Source of the DNA: Robiginitalea sp.
GTDB taxonomy: Bacteria; Bacteroidota; Bacteroidia; Flavobacteriales; Flavobacteriaceae
NCBI GenBank assembly: GCA_024642005.1
Contig: JAHECA010000013.1
Coordinates: 1-64,000, forward strand
Length of the DNA: 64,000 nucleotides
Direction: 5' to 3'
How positions within the stretch are numbered: position 1 is the stretch's first letter; each line of letters opens with the position of its first letter. The notes beneath the pieces are model-generated. The model did not search any database. It was not told the DNA's origin and saw nothing but the letters and a program-made list of their open reading frames with translations. Positions 27,241-36,622 of the stretch are shown here, in pieces. The position numbers and the translations under genes were made by a program.

Positions 27241-29268
27241 ATGAAAAAAACAATACTTCCCGGTCTGCTGTTCCTTTTTATCCTTTCGGGATTCTCCCAG
27301 CAAAAAACACCCCTGCAGCTCACAGACATATTCGACATGGAATACGTGTCTGACCCGCAGGTTTCACCCGATGGCAGCCGCATAGCCTATATAAGGCATT
27401 TCAAAGACATCATGACCGACCGCAACCTCTCGAATGTATGGGTCGTCAATGCAGACGGAAGCGGTAACCGGCCCCTGACATCCGGGAACCATGTGGCCGG
27501 TTCGCCCCGCTGGTCGCACGACGGCAGCAAACTGGCCTTCAGGTCGAATATGGCCGACGACAAGATGAAGCTCTACCTGATGTGGATGGACACGCGTGAA
27601 ACCATGGCACTTACCAATACCGACCAGAGTCCTGGAGCGCCGGTCTGGTCTCCCGACGACCGGTACCTGGCCTTCGGCATGTTCGTGCCCGGGCAGGAAG
27701 CCAGCCCCATTAAGCTACCGGCCAAGCCGGAAGGGGCGAAATGGAACGATCCGCCCAAATACATCGACAAGCTCAACTACCGCGGCGACGGGCAGGGATA
27801 CCTGAAATCGGGCTACGAGCAGCTTTTCATCCTTTCGACCGATGGGGGCACTGCCCGGCAGGTCACAGACGCCCCGCACGACCACGGCACACCCGAATGG
27901 TCGGCCGATGGGAAACAGCTGTTCTTTACGGCAAACCTTCGCGAAAATGCCGATTACGAGCCCCGGAATACCGAGATTTACCGCCTCGACCTGGGCAGCG
28001 GCAGTGTGACGCCCCTGACCGATCGGGAAGGGCCTGATTTTGCCCCCGTCCTCTCCCCAGATGGCGCGAACATTGCCTATCTGGGTTCTGACGAACGCTA
28101 CCAGGGCTACCAGCTTACCCAACTCTATGTCATGGAGGTTTCCGGGGCCAACCCAAAGCTGGTTTCCAGCGGGTTCGACCGGGACATCTCTGAGGTTGCC
28201 TGGGCTGCAGATGGCAAATCGCTCTACTTCCTGTACGACGATTTCGGAGACAGCAAAATCGGGAACATTGCCCTGAATGGCCGTGTGCAGACCCTGGCCG
28301 AGGGCCTGGGGGGCCTGTCCCTGGGCCGCCCCTACAACCAGGCAGCCTACAGCGTCTCCAAAAATGGCAGGCTGGCCTACACCCTGGGTGGCACCACCCA
28401 CCCGGCCGACCTGGCCACCCAATACAAAAACAGCGTAACCCGGCTTACTCACCTCAACGACGACCTGTTTTCATTCCGCATGCTAGGTGCGGTGGAGGAG
28501 ATCAGGTGGAAGTCTTCCTTTGACCAGCGCGAAATCCAGGGCTGGGTGGTAAAACCGCCCGATTTCGACCCGGCAAAAAAATACCCCATGATTCTGGAAA
28601 TACACGGGGGGCCCTTTGCCAGCTACGGCTCCGTCTTTTCAGCCGAAATACAGCTTTACGCCTCAGCCGGCTATGTGGTCCTGTACAGCAACCCGCGCGG
28701 AAGCACCAGCTATGGGGAAGAATTCGGGAACCTGATCCACCACGATTACCCCAATCACGACTACGAAGACCTGATGTCGGGGGTCGACGCGGTATTGGAA
28801 AAAGGCTATGTAGACCCGGCCCGGCTTTATGTAACCGGGGGCAGCGGGGGCGGCGTGCTTTCGGCCTGGATCGTGGGCCATACCGACCGCTTTAAGGCAG
28901 CAGTCGTCGCCAAGCCGGTAATCAACTGGTACAGTTTTGTGCTGTATGCCGACGGCCCGGCCTTCTTTTACAAATACTGGTTCCCGGGCCTGCCCTGGGA
29001 CCACCCGGAAGACTACCTGCGCCGTTCGCCCCTGAGCTATGCGGGAAACGTCACAACGCCAACCATGCTGCTTACGGGAGAAGAAGACTACCGGACCCCC
29101 ATAGCCGAATCGGAACAATTCTACGCTGCCTTGAAAATCAGGGGTGTGGAATCGGCCATGGTGCGCATCCCAGGGGCTTCGCACGGTATTGCCGACCGGC
29201 CCAGCAACCTGATTGCCAAGGTGGCGGCGGTGCTGAGCTGGTTTGACACGCACGGCAAAACGGAGTGA
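27241..29268 (+). CDS. S9 family prolyl oligopeptidase-type peptidase, exported
   Basis: 675 residues with a signal peptide (MKKTILPGLLFLFILSGFSQ). Residues about 30-410 form a WD40/PD40-type beta propeller (repeated 'SPDGSRIAYI', 'SPRWSHDGSKLAF', 'APVWSPDDRYLAF'). The C-terminal alpha/beta hydrolase has the triad Ser535 (GGSGGG), Asp616 (GEEDYRTP) and His648 (GASHGIADRP). The enzyme cleaves short peptides, acylaminoacyl- or dipeptidyl-peptidase style, in the periplasm or outside. It is monocistronic. It is followed by a gap that holds only an inverted repeat at 29419. Confidence 0.94.
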   Translation: MKKTILPGLLFLFILSGFSQQKTPLQLTDIFDMEYVSDPQVSPDGSRIAYIRHFKDIMTDRNLSNVWVVNADGSGNRPLTSGNHVAGSPRWSHDGSKLAFRSNMADDKMKLYLMWMDTRETMALTNTDQSPGAPVWSPDDRYLAFGMFVPGQEASPIKLPAKPEGAKWNDPPKYIDKLNYRGDGQGYLKSGYEQLFILSTDGGTARQVTDAPHDHGTPEWSADGKQLFFTANLRENADYEPRNTEIYRLDLGSGSVTPLTDREGPDFAPVLSPDGANIAYLGSDERYQGYQLTQLYVMEVSGANPKLVSSGFDRDISEVAWAADGKSLYFLYDDFGDSKIGNIALNGRVQTLAEGLGGLSLGRPYNQAAYSVSKNGRLAYTLGGTTHPADLATQYKNSVTRLTHLNDDLFSFRMLGAVEEIRWKSSFDQREIQGWVVKPPDFDPAKKYPMILEIHGGPFASYGSVFSAEIQLYASAGYVVLYSNPRGSTSYGEEFGNLIHHDYPNHDYEDLMSGVDAVLEKGYVDPARLYVTGGSGGGVLSAWIVGHTDRFKAAVVAKPVINWYSFVLYADGPAFFYKYWFPGLPWDHPEDYLRRSPLSYAGNVTTPTMLLTGEEDYRTPIAESEQFYAALKIRGVESAMVRIPGASHGIADRPSNLIAKVAAVLSWFDTHGKTE

Positions 29269-29418
29269 ATTTGAGGTAAACACCCTAACCCGGAGTGCCC
29301 AAGAAAGCTGCCTGGGGAAGTTTTGTCGGGGTACTGGATATGCCGCAGCAATTCTTGCCCGGTATTATTCAATTGCACATGGGAAACCTGCTTGTTGGGT
29401 TCGCGGCGCTCTGAGTCT

Positions 29419-29444
29419 GGGGTTTTGAATACGTATCAAACCCC
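29419..29444. repeat. Inverted repeat centred on TACGTA
   Basis: GGGGTTT(T)GA and TCAAACCCC arms flank ATACGTAT. It lies in the 267-base gap between the S9 peptidase and the DUF3604 gene. There is no T run, so a regulator site or a factor-assisted transcript end are both possible. Confidence 0.4.
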
Positions 29445-29535
29445 AACAGGAAGGGGCGATCCATAGCATATTTACCTATCTTTAGTTTTCTTCCCCCACT
29501 ATTTTTGCTGAGCAATTTTTAAAAATATTAGCTGT

Positions 29536-31410
29536 ATGACCCTGGAAACTTCCCGACCCGGCGCTTGTCTCCTTTTAACCCTTTTCGCGCTTGTTTCCTG
29601 CCAAACCGCGAAAAAAGATCCTGAAGCAAGTATTTCTGCAACCGCCCATCCCGTCGCTGAGGCCGCCCATGCCATTCCCGTCAATCCGCTTAAGGAGGCT
29701 TATTTCGGGGAAACCCATTTGCATACTTCCGCCTCCATGGATGCCTTTATCGGGGGGAATCGCATCTCCACCCAGGACGCCTATCGCTTTGCACGTGGCG
29801 AAGAAGTGGTGATTAACGGCAGTCCGATGAAACTGAGGCGGCCCCTGGACTTCTGCGCGGTTACAGACCACGCGGAATACCTGGGGGAAACCTATACCCT
29901 CATGTCTCCGGGAACCCCGGGCTTTGATGACCCGGTTGCCAGACAAATGCGGGAAGTAACCAACCTCGAAGACGGCCTGGCCCTTTTTGTGCAGTATGTG
30001 GTTACCCCCAACCGGACAGGTGAAAAGCCACACCCCGATTTTTGGCAGGGGTACGCGTCCGTAAAATCACAGTGGCGCAACAACTTCGAAGCCACCGAAA
30101 AATTCAACGAACCCGGGAAGTTCACGACCCTTCACGCCTACGAGTGGTCTTCTGCCCCCAAAGCAGGGAACCTGCACCGCAATGTCTTCTTCAGGGATAC
30201 CGTGGTGCCCGATCTGCCCTTCAGCGCCGTGGAGGGACGCGACCCCAGGCAGTTGTGGGATTGGATGAAGGAGCAGAAAGGCAAGGGCAGCCAGGTGTTT
30301 GCCATCCCCCATAACTCAAACGGCAGCAAAGGGCTGATGTTCCCGGAGGAGGATCTGTCAGGGAACCCCATAGGGCCCGATTACATCAGGTTGCGCAGTG
30401 AGATGGAGCCGGCCATCGAGATGATGCAGATCAAGGGGAATTCAGAGGTCTATCCCAAATTCTGGCCCAATGATGAGTTGGCCGGTTTTGAAACGGCCGA
30501 ATCCATCCAGAATTACAGCAACCGGACCTTTGAAGCGCGCAACTTTGTGCGCTATGGGCTCAAAAGGGGGCTCAAATACCAGGACGAGCAGGGCGTGAAC
30601 CCCTTCAAATACGGTTTTGTGGGCGGTACCGACAACCACAATGGGGCCCCCGGGAATGTGGAAGAAGACAATTACAGGGTCGGAAGCCACGGCCTGGCCG
30701 ACCAAACGGCCAGCGACCGGCTCCATAATTCGATCGACGGTTGGGCCACTGCCTATGACATCAATCCGGGCGCCATTACCGGCGTCTGGGCAGAATCGAA
30801 CACCCGGGGGGCAATCTGGGATGCCATGATGCAGAAAGAGACCTTCGCCACAAGCGGGCCCCGTATTAAGGTGCGCATGTTCGGGGGCTTTGGTTTTGAA
30901 GCTGCCTATCCCGACTACCAGGCCATGGTAACGGCCGGGATGCGGGATGGTGTGCCCATGGGCGGCGACCTGCCAAAGGGTTTGCCGGGCGCCCCCAGGT
31001 TTCTGGTTTGGGCCGCAAAGGACCCGATGGGGCCGAACCTCGACCGGATCCAGATTATCAAAGGCTGGGTGGCAAACGGCGAAATGAAGGAACAAATCTA
31101 TAACGTAGCGGTTTCCGACCGACGGGCAATCGGGTCAGATGGGTCTGTGGAATCACTGGATGCCCCGGTGAACCTGGAAACGGGTGCTTTTGCGAAAGAT
31201 AAAGGGGCTCCCGAGCTCAGCGCGGTATGGGAAGACCCAGACTTTGACCCCGGTCAACAGGCTTTCTATTACACCCGGGTTATACAACTGCCCACAGCCC
31301 GGTGGACGCTTTGGGACGAGATTCGGGAAGGTATTGCTTACCCTGAAAACGTTGCCAAAACCATACAGGAGCGGGCCTGGGGGTCGCCAATCTGGTACCA
31401 GCCGGAATAG
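29536..31410 (+). CDS. DUF3604 (PHP-superfamily-like) lipoprotein
   Basis: 624 residues. The N-terminus is a lipoprotein signal with lipobox LVSC (Cys about 22, CQTAKK). The mature protein is a typical DUF3604: 'YFGETHLHTSASMDAF' (HxH metal ligands), 'DFCAVTDHAEYLGET', 'FVGGTDNHNGAPGN' and 'RWTLWDEIREGIAYP...QERAWGSPIWY' at the end. The HxH, DHAE and DNH motifs are those of PHP-type phosphoesterases, so a metal-dependent hydrolase on the cell surface or periplasm is likely; the substrate is not known. TATCTTTA at 29477-29484 is a near-consensus -7 box. Confidence 0.9.
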   Translation: MTLETSRPGACLLLTLFALVSCQTAKKDPEASISATAHPVAEAAHAIPVNPLKEAYFGETHLHTSASMDAFIGGNRISTQDAYRFARGEEVVINGSPMKLRRPLDFCAVTDHAEYLGETYTLMSPGTPGFDDPVARQMREVTNLEDGLALFVQYVVTPNRTGEKPHPDFWQGYASVKSQWRNNFEATEKFNEPGKFTTLHAYEWSSAPKAGNLHRNVFFRDTVVPDLPFSAVEGRDPRQLWDWMKEQKGKGSQVFAIPHNSNGSKGLMFPEEDLSGNPIGPDYIRLRSEMEPAIEMMQIKGNSEVYPKFWPNDELAGFETAESIQNYSNRTFEARNFVRYGLKRGLKYQDEQGVNPFKYGFVGGTDNHNGAPGNVEEDNYRVGSHGLADQTASDRLHNSIDGWATAYDINPGAITGVWAESNTRGAIWDAMMQKETFATSGPRIKVRMFGGFGFEAAYPDYQAMVTAGMRDGVPMGGDLPKGLPGAPRFLVWAAKDPMGPNLDRIQIIKGWVANGEMKEQIYNVAVSDRRAIGSDGSVESLDAPVNLETGAFAKDKGAPELSAVWEDPDFDPGQQAFYYTRVIQLPTARWTLWDEIREGIAYPENVAKTIQERAWGSPIWYQPE

Positions 31411-31578
31411 GCCGGCCCGGATTATGGGCCGTTTGGAAAACCATTTGTGTTTTTCGCTGATTTATAGTAGTTTAACAGAGAACAGAAAAACGGAACAGAT
31501 TTAAAGTGGCCATTTTTACAGGTCAGGATACTTCCGGGAGGTGTGACAAGTAGCGAACAATGTCAAATTCTTTCACCC

Positions 31579-32457
31579 ATGATTTTCGATTCATACCGAC
31601 ATTTCAGAGATAACCCGGCCTACAACAAATTCGTTGATGAAGACTACCTGATCGTGGAATTCAAATGCCCGATCGAAGCCGAGAACTTCAAATCGTGGTC
31701 GGAATGCCACTATATCACCTATGTGCTGAGCGGCAAAAAGAAATGGCTTACCCCCCAGCGGGCCTGGACCCTGACTTCGGGCCAGTCCATTTTCGCCCAC
31801 AAGGGGGCCTACCTGAACCAACAATATTTTGAAGAAGACTTCTGCGTGCTCATGTTTTTCATGACAGACCGCTTCATCAAGAATTTTGCGCTTTCAGACC
31901 TCGAAGCAGAGGTTATGCAGGGAATTGCGGCTGAGCCAAACGGGGACCTGATCGAGTCCATCGAGGTTTCCGAAACGCTGGAGACGTTGTACCACTCCTT
32001 TTTCGGCTACCTCAAACAAAAAGAACGCATCCCGAAAAAGATCATCGAACTGAAATTTCGGGAAATGCTGCTCAACATCATTTCAAACCCGAATAACGGG
32101 GCTGTACGCCATGCCATCCTCGACATCGCCCATAATGACGGCATGGGGCTGACCAAGGTAATGGAGGAGAATTTCTTCTACAACCTGAGCCTGGAAGAAT
32201 TTGCCCGCCTCTCAGGGAAAAGCCTCTCCACGTTCAAGCGGGATTTCAAAAACACCTACCACAACACCCCGGGCAGGTGGCTTACAGAGCGGCGCCTGGA
32301 TTACGCCCGGCAGATGCTGCTTGGAACAGGAGCAGCGGTCAAAGAGATCTGCTACGACTGCGGCTTTGAGAATCCGTCCCACTTTGTGAGTGCCTTCCGG
32401 AAACGGTTCGGGCAAACACCCCAGGCCATTCGCAAAACGGAAACGGCCACCGCCTGA
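31579..32457 (+). CDS. AraC family transcriptional regulator
   Basis: 292 residues from the ATG at 31579. A GTG 36 bases earlier is in frame but adds an atypical tail. The first ~170 residues are a cupin-like sensor domain (ECHYITYVLSGKKKWLTPQRAWTLTSGQSIFAHKGAYLNQQYF), and the last ~110 a double helix-turn-helix AraC domain (LSLEEFARLSGKSLSTFKRDFKNTYHNTPGRWLTERRL, EICYDCGFENPSHFVSAFRKRFGQTP). This cupin-AraC layout is frequent in Bacteroidetes; ligands are mostly unknown. The target could be the DUF3604 gene upstream or a distant locus. Neighbours give no decisive clue. Confidence 0.9.
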   Translation: MIFDSYRHFRDNPAYNKFVDEDYLIVEFKCPIEAENFKSWSECHYITYVLSGKKKWLTPQRAWTLTSGQSIFAHKGAYLNQQYFEEDFCVLMFFMTDRFIKNFALSDLEAEVMQGIAAEPNGDLIESIEVSETLETLYHSFFGYLKQKERIPKKIIELKFREMLLNIISNPNNGAVRHAILDIAHNDGMGLTKVMEENFFYNLSLEEFARLSGKSLSTFKRDFKNTYHNTPGRWLTERRLDYARQMLLGTGAAVKEICYDCGFENPSHFVSAFRKRFGQTPQAIRKTETATA

Positions 32458-32490
32458 GGGGCAGCGACCGTTTGTTCCTGATTGTTGACC

Positions 32491-32856
32491 TCAGAAGGTC
32501 AAAGCCGCGGCCCCTTCCAGGAATTGCTTGTGGATGGCTCCCGAGCCGGTAATGATCACTCCGTCGAGCAGATCTTCCTGGGTATAGCCCCGAACCTGTG
32601 CGCAGGGAGGGCAAACATAAATGGGGCAACCATTGTCGCGCACAAATTGGATCATCTCGATCATGGGCGGGTCTTTGGGGTTCAGGTGCACGTTGTCGGC
32701 TGCCCCTTTGCGCACCCAGTCGATGGCCGAACTGGTCAGGAAGACGTGCACTTCCAGGCCGCTTTTGATCCCCCCATTGGCGATGCTCCAGGCCACGGAG
32801 GCCCGTTCGTTGTCTAATCCTTCGGTAATTACGATTACAAGTTTTCTTGATGACAT
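32491..32856 (-). CDS. DsrE family protein
   Basis: 121 residues with the DsrE/DsrF-like Rossmann-type fold: 'KLVIVITEGLDNERASVAWSIANGGIKSGLEVHVFLTSSAIDWVRKG' then a conserved Cys pair region 'CPIYVCPPCAQVRGY'. DsrE-type proteins act in sulfur relay or as small peroxiredoxin-like proteins. The final Cys in 'PPCAQVRG' is placed like the active Cys of DsrE, but no Tus or dissimilatory sulfur genes are adjacent, so the role is uncertain. Confidence 0.85.
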   Translation of the reverse strand: MSSRKLVIVITEGLDNERASVAWSIANGGIKSGLEVHVFLTSSAIDWVRKGAADNVHLNPKDPPMIEMIQFVRDNGCPIYVCPPCAQVRGYTQEDLLDGVIITGSGAIHKQFLEGAAALTF

Positions 32857-33228
32857 GGTTTTGTTGTTTTTAGTTTACAGGGTGCAAGATACCGCCCTGT
32901 AACCCGGCAGGCTTTTCTCAAAAGTTCAAATCATGTGGTCAGTCGTTCAGTGAGGAAAAATGGCCAATGGGCCTCCAAAAGGGATCCAGCAGTTCGCCCA
33001 ATAGCGGTTTTATATTTCTTGACTCAGCCGGTTTTGAAAGGAATCACCAAATTATTCACTGATATTTAGTATATTAATACAATTCAAGAAGCATAACCCC
33101 ATTTCTTGAAAACCAATATTCCCCCCCCATTGATTTCGCAACAAATGCCTTCGCATGGTTATTTAAAACGTATTGAAAAAGTGGAAACACAGAAATTATT
33201 CACTCCTTCACCACTAAAAACGACCAAA
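32857..33228. other. Long AT-rich intergenic region with a C8 tract
   Basis: 372 bases without a supported gene between the divergent DsrE and lipoprotein genes. It is clearly AT-richer than the surroundings. An eight-C homopolymer at 33121-33128 lies about 100 bases before the lipoprotein ATG. TATATTTC near 33011 resembles a -7 box but is far from the ATG. No RNA structure is evident by eye. Confidence 0.5.
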
Positions 33229-33888
33229 ATGAAAAAGCAAATCTCAACAGTTTTTAGACTCATCCTGATATCTGCTATTATCGCAATTGTTGGATGCAAA
33301 AGAGATAGTAATGGAAAACCTGCGCAAGAATCCAAAACACAAGAAATCGATTATGAAGCTGAGCTGAATAAAATTGAAGATAGCGTTTTACAGGCTGATG
33401 GGGCCGTTATCCAATTGGACATTAAGGATGCAGATGCTCTTTTCAATAGTGATGACCCTTCTTATATAGAAGAAGGTAATCCGAACCTGCAGTATATTGG
33501 AATGACATCCAGGGGAAGACCTGGGGATGGAGCAGAGACGAATGACACCACGGATGCAAAAAAGTTCATCTCGAACGTCTATGTGGGTAAAACAACAGTA
33601 TGGACGATTATTACGCCGGGGCACGGCGACTACATATTTGCCTTTCAGGAAGTTGATCCAGCAGAAGGTGAACTATCAACTGATAAAGATACCCAGCCGT
33701 GCGATGCTTTTGTTTTAAAGAGAGCGACACCCTCTATGCCAGACAATAGAAGGGCTATTACTGCGATGGTTAAAAACGATGCAAGTTTAATTGATTGTAA
33801 ACAGCCCTACACCATTATATTTTCTATTGAAAATAGAGAAGGTGAAACGCGTTCTTTCACCCTCGACCCCTGGATAATAGTCAGGTAA
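33229..33888 (+). CDS. Hypothetical lipoprotein, low GC
   Basis: 219 residues starting at the ATG at 33229, which begins a clear lipoprotein signal (MKKQISTVFRLILISAIIAIVGC-K). An in-frame TTG at 33106 would place 41 charged residues ahead of the signal and is rejected. I do not recognise the family. The mature part begins with an acidic stretch (EIDYEAELNKIEDSV) and continues as a probable beta-sandwich (TVWTIITPGHGDYIFAFQEVDP...PYTIIFSIENREGETRSFTLDPWIIVR) with a Cys pair about 80 residues in from the C-terminal half. Base composition and codon use are more AT-rich than its neighbours, suggesting recent arrival. It lies 26 bases before the TPR cyclase and may be co-transcribed. Confidence 0.75.
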   Translation: MKKQISTVFRLILISAIIAIVGCKRDSNGKPAQESKTQEIDYEAELNKIEDSVLQADGAVIQLDIKDADALFNSDDPSYIEEGNPNLQYIGMTSRGRPGDGAETNDTTDAKKFISNVYVGKTTVWTIITPGHGDYIFAFQEVDPAEGELSTDKDTQPCDAFVLKRATPSMPDNRRAITAMVKNDASLIDCKQPYTIIFSIENREGETRSFTLDPWIIVR

Positions 33889-33914
33889 CTACTCGATCCC
33901 TTTTTGCTTCATTG

Positions 33915-35801
33915 ATGAAATATCTGCGCATTCTCATATTTCTAATTCTTCTGTTCAGCCAGGTTGGTGCAGCCCAGCAACGGCAACAGGTTGCGGACAG
34001 CCTGCGGTCGATCTATGAGGCCGATACCCTTACCGGGGTTGAAAAAATGGCTCTGCTGGACAATTTGGCCTACCATGAAATAAACGACCTGGCCCTGGCC
34101 CTGGCCTATGCAGAGGAACTGATCACCCTGGCGGGTGAATCCGGCAATAATCAGTTTTTGTATAATGGTTATCAGATGAAGGGTCATACGGGATTGCAAC
34201 GAAATGACATGGACATGGCTCTGGAAGCCTATCAGAAGGCCATGGAAGTGGCACGTCAGAACGATGATAAAGAAGGCATGGCTCTTTCATTGATGTATCA
34301 GGGGTCGGTCTATTCTGATTCCGGGGAACCTGAACGGGCTATTTCCCACTTCGAACAAAGCATCGAATTATTCAGGGATCCGGAAATTCAGCAGCAGGAG
34401 CGGGGTCGGTATTTACTGGCATCTACCCTGACCAACCTCGGTAATGTGCACCTGCAGGAAAATGAAGCAGTTAAGGCAGGAGAGTACTTCGATGAAGCCG
34501 GTGAAATGTACGAGAAACTCACTCCCGAAATAGGCCGTATAGGGCTTCTGTATGTTTTAGGGAATCAAGGGATGGTTTACGCCAGACTCGGGGATCACGC
34601 GAGGGCAAAGGAAAACCTCACCCGGGCCATTCAACAGTTTGAAGGGGACGGAAATTATGATCCAATTGCCGAATACCAGATTACACTGGCTGAAGTCTAC
34701 CAGGATACGGAAGAATTTGAGCAGGCACATGCCTTTGCAGAGGAGGGCCTCCAGCATGCTCAGCGGCTTGGTTTGAAGGGATTGATCAGCCGGGCCAGCC
34801 GCGTACTGGCCGATTTGGATTTCCAGGCCAAAAATTACAGGGAAGCCTACGAACACCAGGCCATGTACATGCAGTACAAGGATTCCATGGATGTGGAAAC
34901 GGTTGACATGAACCGGTTGGAACGTGCCCAGGCAGAAATGGAAACACTACGGGCCACCAATGAACTGGAAGTTCGCGCCTTGCAGCAAAAACGCCAGCGG
35001 GCCGCCCTCTGGGCCGTGGGCGCCTCGGCTTTACTCCTGATTATCGTTGCCGGGGGATCCTACGGGAGGTATCGCTATATGCGCAAAACCAACAAGATCA
35101 TCTCTGAGGAGCGCGACCGGTCAGAAAATCTGTTGCTGAACATCCTCCCCAAGGAAACCGCACAGGAACTCAAGGAAAAGGGGCGGGTCAGGGCGCAGCG
35201 TTTTGAAGCCGTAACCGTGCTTTTTACTGACTTCAAAGGATTTACAATGCATGCGGAAAGCATGGACCCCGAGCTATTGCTGAAGAGTCTTGACTTTTAT
35301 TTCGGGCGCTTCGACACGGTGATGGACAAATACGGCCTTGAAAAAATTAAAACCGTGGGAGACGCCTACATGTGCGCCTGCGGGCTACCTTTCCCGGTGC
35401 AGGATCATGCGGAAAGGGTGGTGCAGGCTGCGCTGGAAATGATTGAAATCGTAGAAACAGCCAAACAGGACCCAGCTCACGAGCACATACGCTTCGACGT
35501 GCGCATCGGCATCAATTCAGGCCCGGTGGTGGCCGGGGTGGTGGGCACCAAAAAATTCGCCTACGATATCTGGGGCGATACGGTGAATATCGCCTCGCGC
35601 ATGGAGACGGCCGCTGAGGTGGGCAAAATCAATATTTCCGAAGCGACCTACCGGTTAATCAGGGAAGCGTATGAATGCCAGTACCGGGGAAGTATTCCCG
35701 TTAAAAACCACGGGGAACTTGACATGTACTTCGTACTCGGCAAAAAAGAAGCGCTTGTTTCTGAGGGCGCCCCGGAAATTTCCCGGAAGGCGTCGGGCTA
35801 G
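33915..35801 (+). CDS. TPR-containing class III adenylate cyclase
   Basis: 628 residues. Signal peptide (MKYLRILIFLILLFSQVGAAQ), then a periplasmic array of about six TPR repeats (residues 30-340), a coiled coil (ELEVRALQQKRQR), one membrane helix (about 360-380), and a cytoplasmic cyclase domain (about 430-610). Catalytic residues are all present: metal Asp439 (FTDFKGF) and Asp483 (VGDAYM), adenine-selecting Lys479 and Asp551 (YDIWGD), transition-state Asn558 and Arg562 (NIASR). The Lys/Asp pair predicts ATP, not GTP, as substrate. It probably senses a periplasmic protein partner and makes cAMP inside. A two-way terminator follows. Confidence 0.92.
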   Translation: MKYLRILIFLILLFSQVGAAQQRQQVADSLRSIYEADTLTGVEKMALLDNLAYHEINDLALALAYAEELITLAGESGNNQFLYNGYQMKGHTGLQRNDMDMALEAYQKAMEVARQNDDKEGMALSLMYQGSVYSDSGEPERAISHFEQSIELFRDPEIQQQERGRYLLASTLTNLGNVHLQENEAVKAGEYFDEAGEMYEKLTPEIGRIGLLYVLGNQGMVYARLGDHARAKENLTRAIQQFEGDGNYDPIAEYQITLAEVYQDTEEFEQAHAFAEEGLQHAQRLGLKGLISRASRVLADLDFQAKNYREAYEHQAMYMQYKDSMDVETVDMNRLERAQAEMETLRATNELEVRALQQKRQRAALWAVGASALLLIIVAGGSYGRYRYMRKTNKIISEERDRSENLLLNILPKETAQELKEKGRVRAQRFEAVTVLFTDFKGFTMHAESMDPELLLKSLDFYFGRFDTVMDKYGLEKIKTVGDAYMCACGLPFPVQDHAERVVQAALEMIEIVETAKQDPAHEHIRFDVRIGINSGPVVAGVVGTKKFAYDIWGDTVNIASRMETAAEVGKINISEATYRLIREAYECQYRGSIPVKNHGELDMYFVLGKKEALVSEGAPEISRKASG

Positions 35802-35844
35802 CCCGGCCCCGGGCCAGCGGTTATCCATAAAGGGGATTAAAAAA

Positions 35845-35868
35845 GAACCGCCGAAATCGGCGGCTCTT
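35845..35868. terminator. Bidirectional intrinsic terminator
   Basis: Ten-pair stem with one mismatch (AGAaCCGCCG / CGGCGGCTCT), loop AAAT. A-rich sequence precedes it and TCTTCTATATTT follows, so it serves the cyclase gene on the plus strand and the LuxR-type gene on the minus strand, which converge here. Confidence 0.7.
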
Positions 35869-35952
35869 CTATATTTGCCGACAGCCGCAGGCCGTTATGG
35901 CTTCGACCTGCTTACTGTCGGCGGCTGCTATCCCACAAAGCAACTGTAACGT

Positions 35953-36585
35953 TCAGGAGGCCACATCGAGCTCCCGCAATTTTTCCAAGGCCTGGGTTTT
36001 AGAGTTTACGTCAAGCTTCAGGTAAATATTCTGAATATGGAAATTGATCGTGCTGGGGGTTACGAACAATTTGTCGGCAATCTTTTTATAGGTCATACCC
36101 TGCCCCAGGTAATCGATGATCTCATTTTCCCGCTCCGAGAAATTCCGGTACGATTTGCGGCGAAACATGGAGATCACCTGTCTGGCAATGTCGTTGCTCA
36201 GGGCCGCACCTTCGTTCTTGACCGAATCGAGGGCCTGATGCAGGCGATCCATGCCAACAGGTTTGGTCAGGTACCCGGTGGCCCCCAGCTTAAATGATCG
36301 CTTGATGCATTCAAAGTCGTTTTCATCGCTGATCATCAATACTTTGGCCTGGGGATTGCACTTCCGGAACTCAGCAATGGCCTCGATCCCCGAACCGTCG
36401 GGCAGATGCACTTCAGACAAAATGATGTCGGGAACGACGAGCGGATAGTCGTCGAGGGCCTCGCCAACCGAGGTGTAGATGCCCGCCAGGGAGTAATCCC
36501 TAAAGGTGCTGAAGTAATACGGGTAGGCCTCCAGAAAGCGGGAATCGCCATCTATGACCATAACGTTTAGTGTAGCAGTTTTCAT
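35953..36585 (-). CDS. LuxR/NarL-type response regulator with altered receiver
   Basis: 210 residues from the ATG at 36585 (an in-frame GTG lies two codons earlier). The N-terminal ~120 residues have a receiver fold: 'NVMVIDGD', 'PDIILSEVHLPDGSG', 'VLMISDEND' (switch Ser), 'GYLTKPV' (conserved Lys). The site that should be the phospho-accepting Asp is Glu58, and one of the paired N-terminal acids is Gly13. C-terminal residues about 148-205 are a LuxR helix-turn-helix (FSERENEIIDYLGQGMTYKKIADKLFVTPSTINFHIQNIYLKL). Glu at the acceptor site can mimic the phosphorylated form, so it may be constitutively active or controlled otherwise. No kinase is adjacent. Its leader shares repeats with the PorP and PD40 genes. 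Confidence 0.9.
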   Translation of the reverse strand: MKTATLNVMVIDGDSRFLEAYPYYFSTFRDYSLAGIYTSVGEALDDYPLVVPDIILSEVHLPDGSGIEAIAEFRKCNPQAKVLMISDENDFECIKRSFKLGATGYLTKPVGMDRLHQALDSVKNEGAALSNDIARQVISMFRRKSYRNFSERENEIIDYLGQGMTYKKIADKLFVTPSTINFHIQNIYLKLDVNSKTQALEKLRELDVAS

Positions 36586-36599
36586 AGGCACAGAATTTG

Positions 36600-36622
36600 G
36601 GTTGTATCATTAGGGTTGTATG
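36600..36622 (-). repeat. Doubled ATACAACCC leader repeat before the LuxR-type gene
   Basis: On the minus strand ATACAACCC occurs twice, 14 bases apart start to start, ending about 14 bases before the ATG. The same doubled 9-mer precedes the PorP-SPOR gene at 38988-39010. Single degenerate forms occur before the 33-codon frame (near 37020) and the PD40 gene (near 40380). Confidence 0.6.

Noticed and set aside
33106-33228. N-terminal extension of the orphan lipoprotein from TTG
   Set aside because: It would put a charged stretch before a clean lipoprotein signal and the C8 tract inside the coding region; the ATG at 33229 is preferred.
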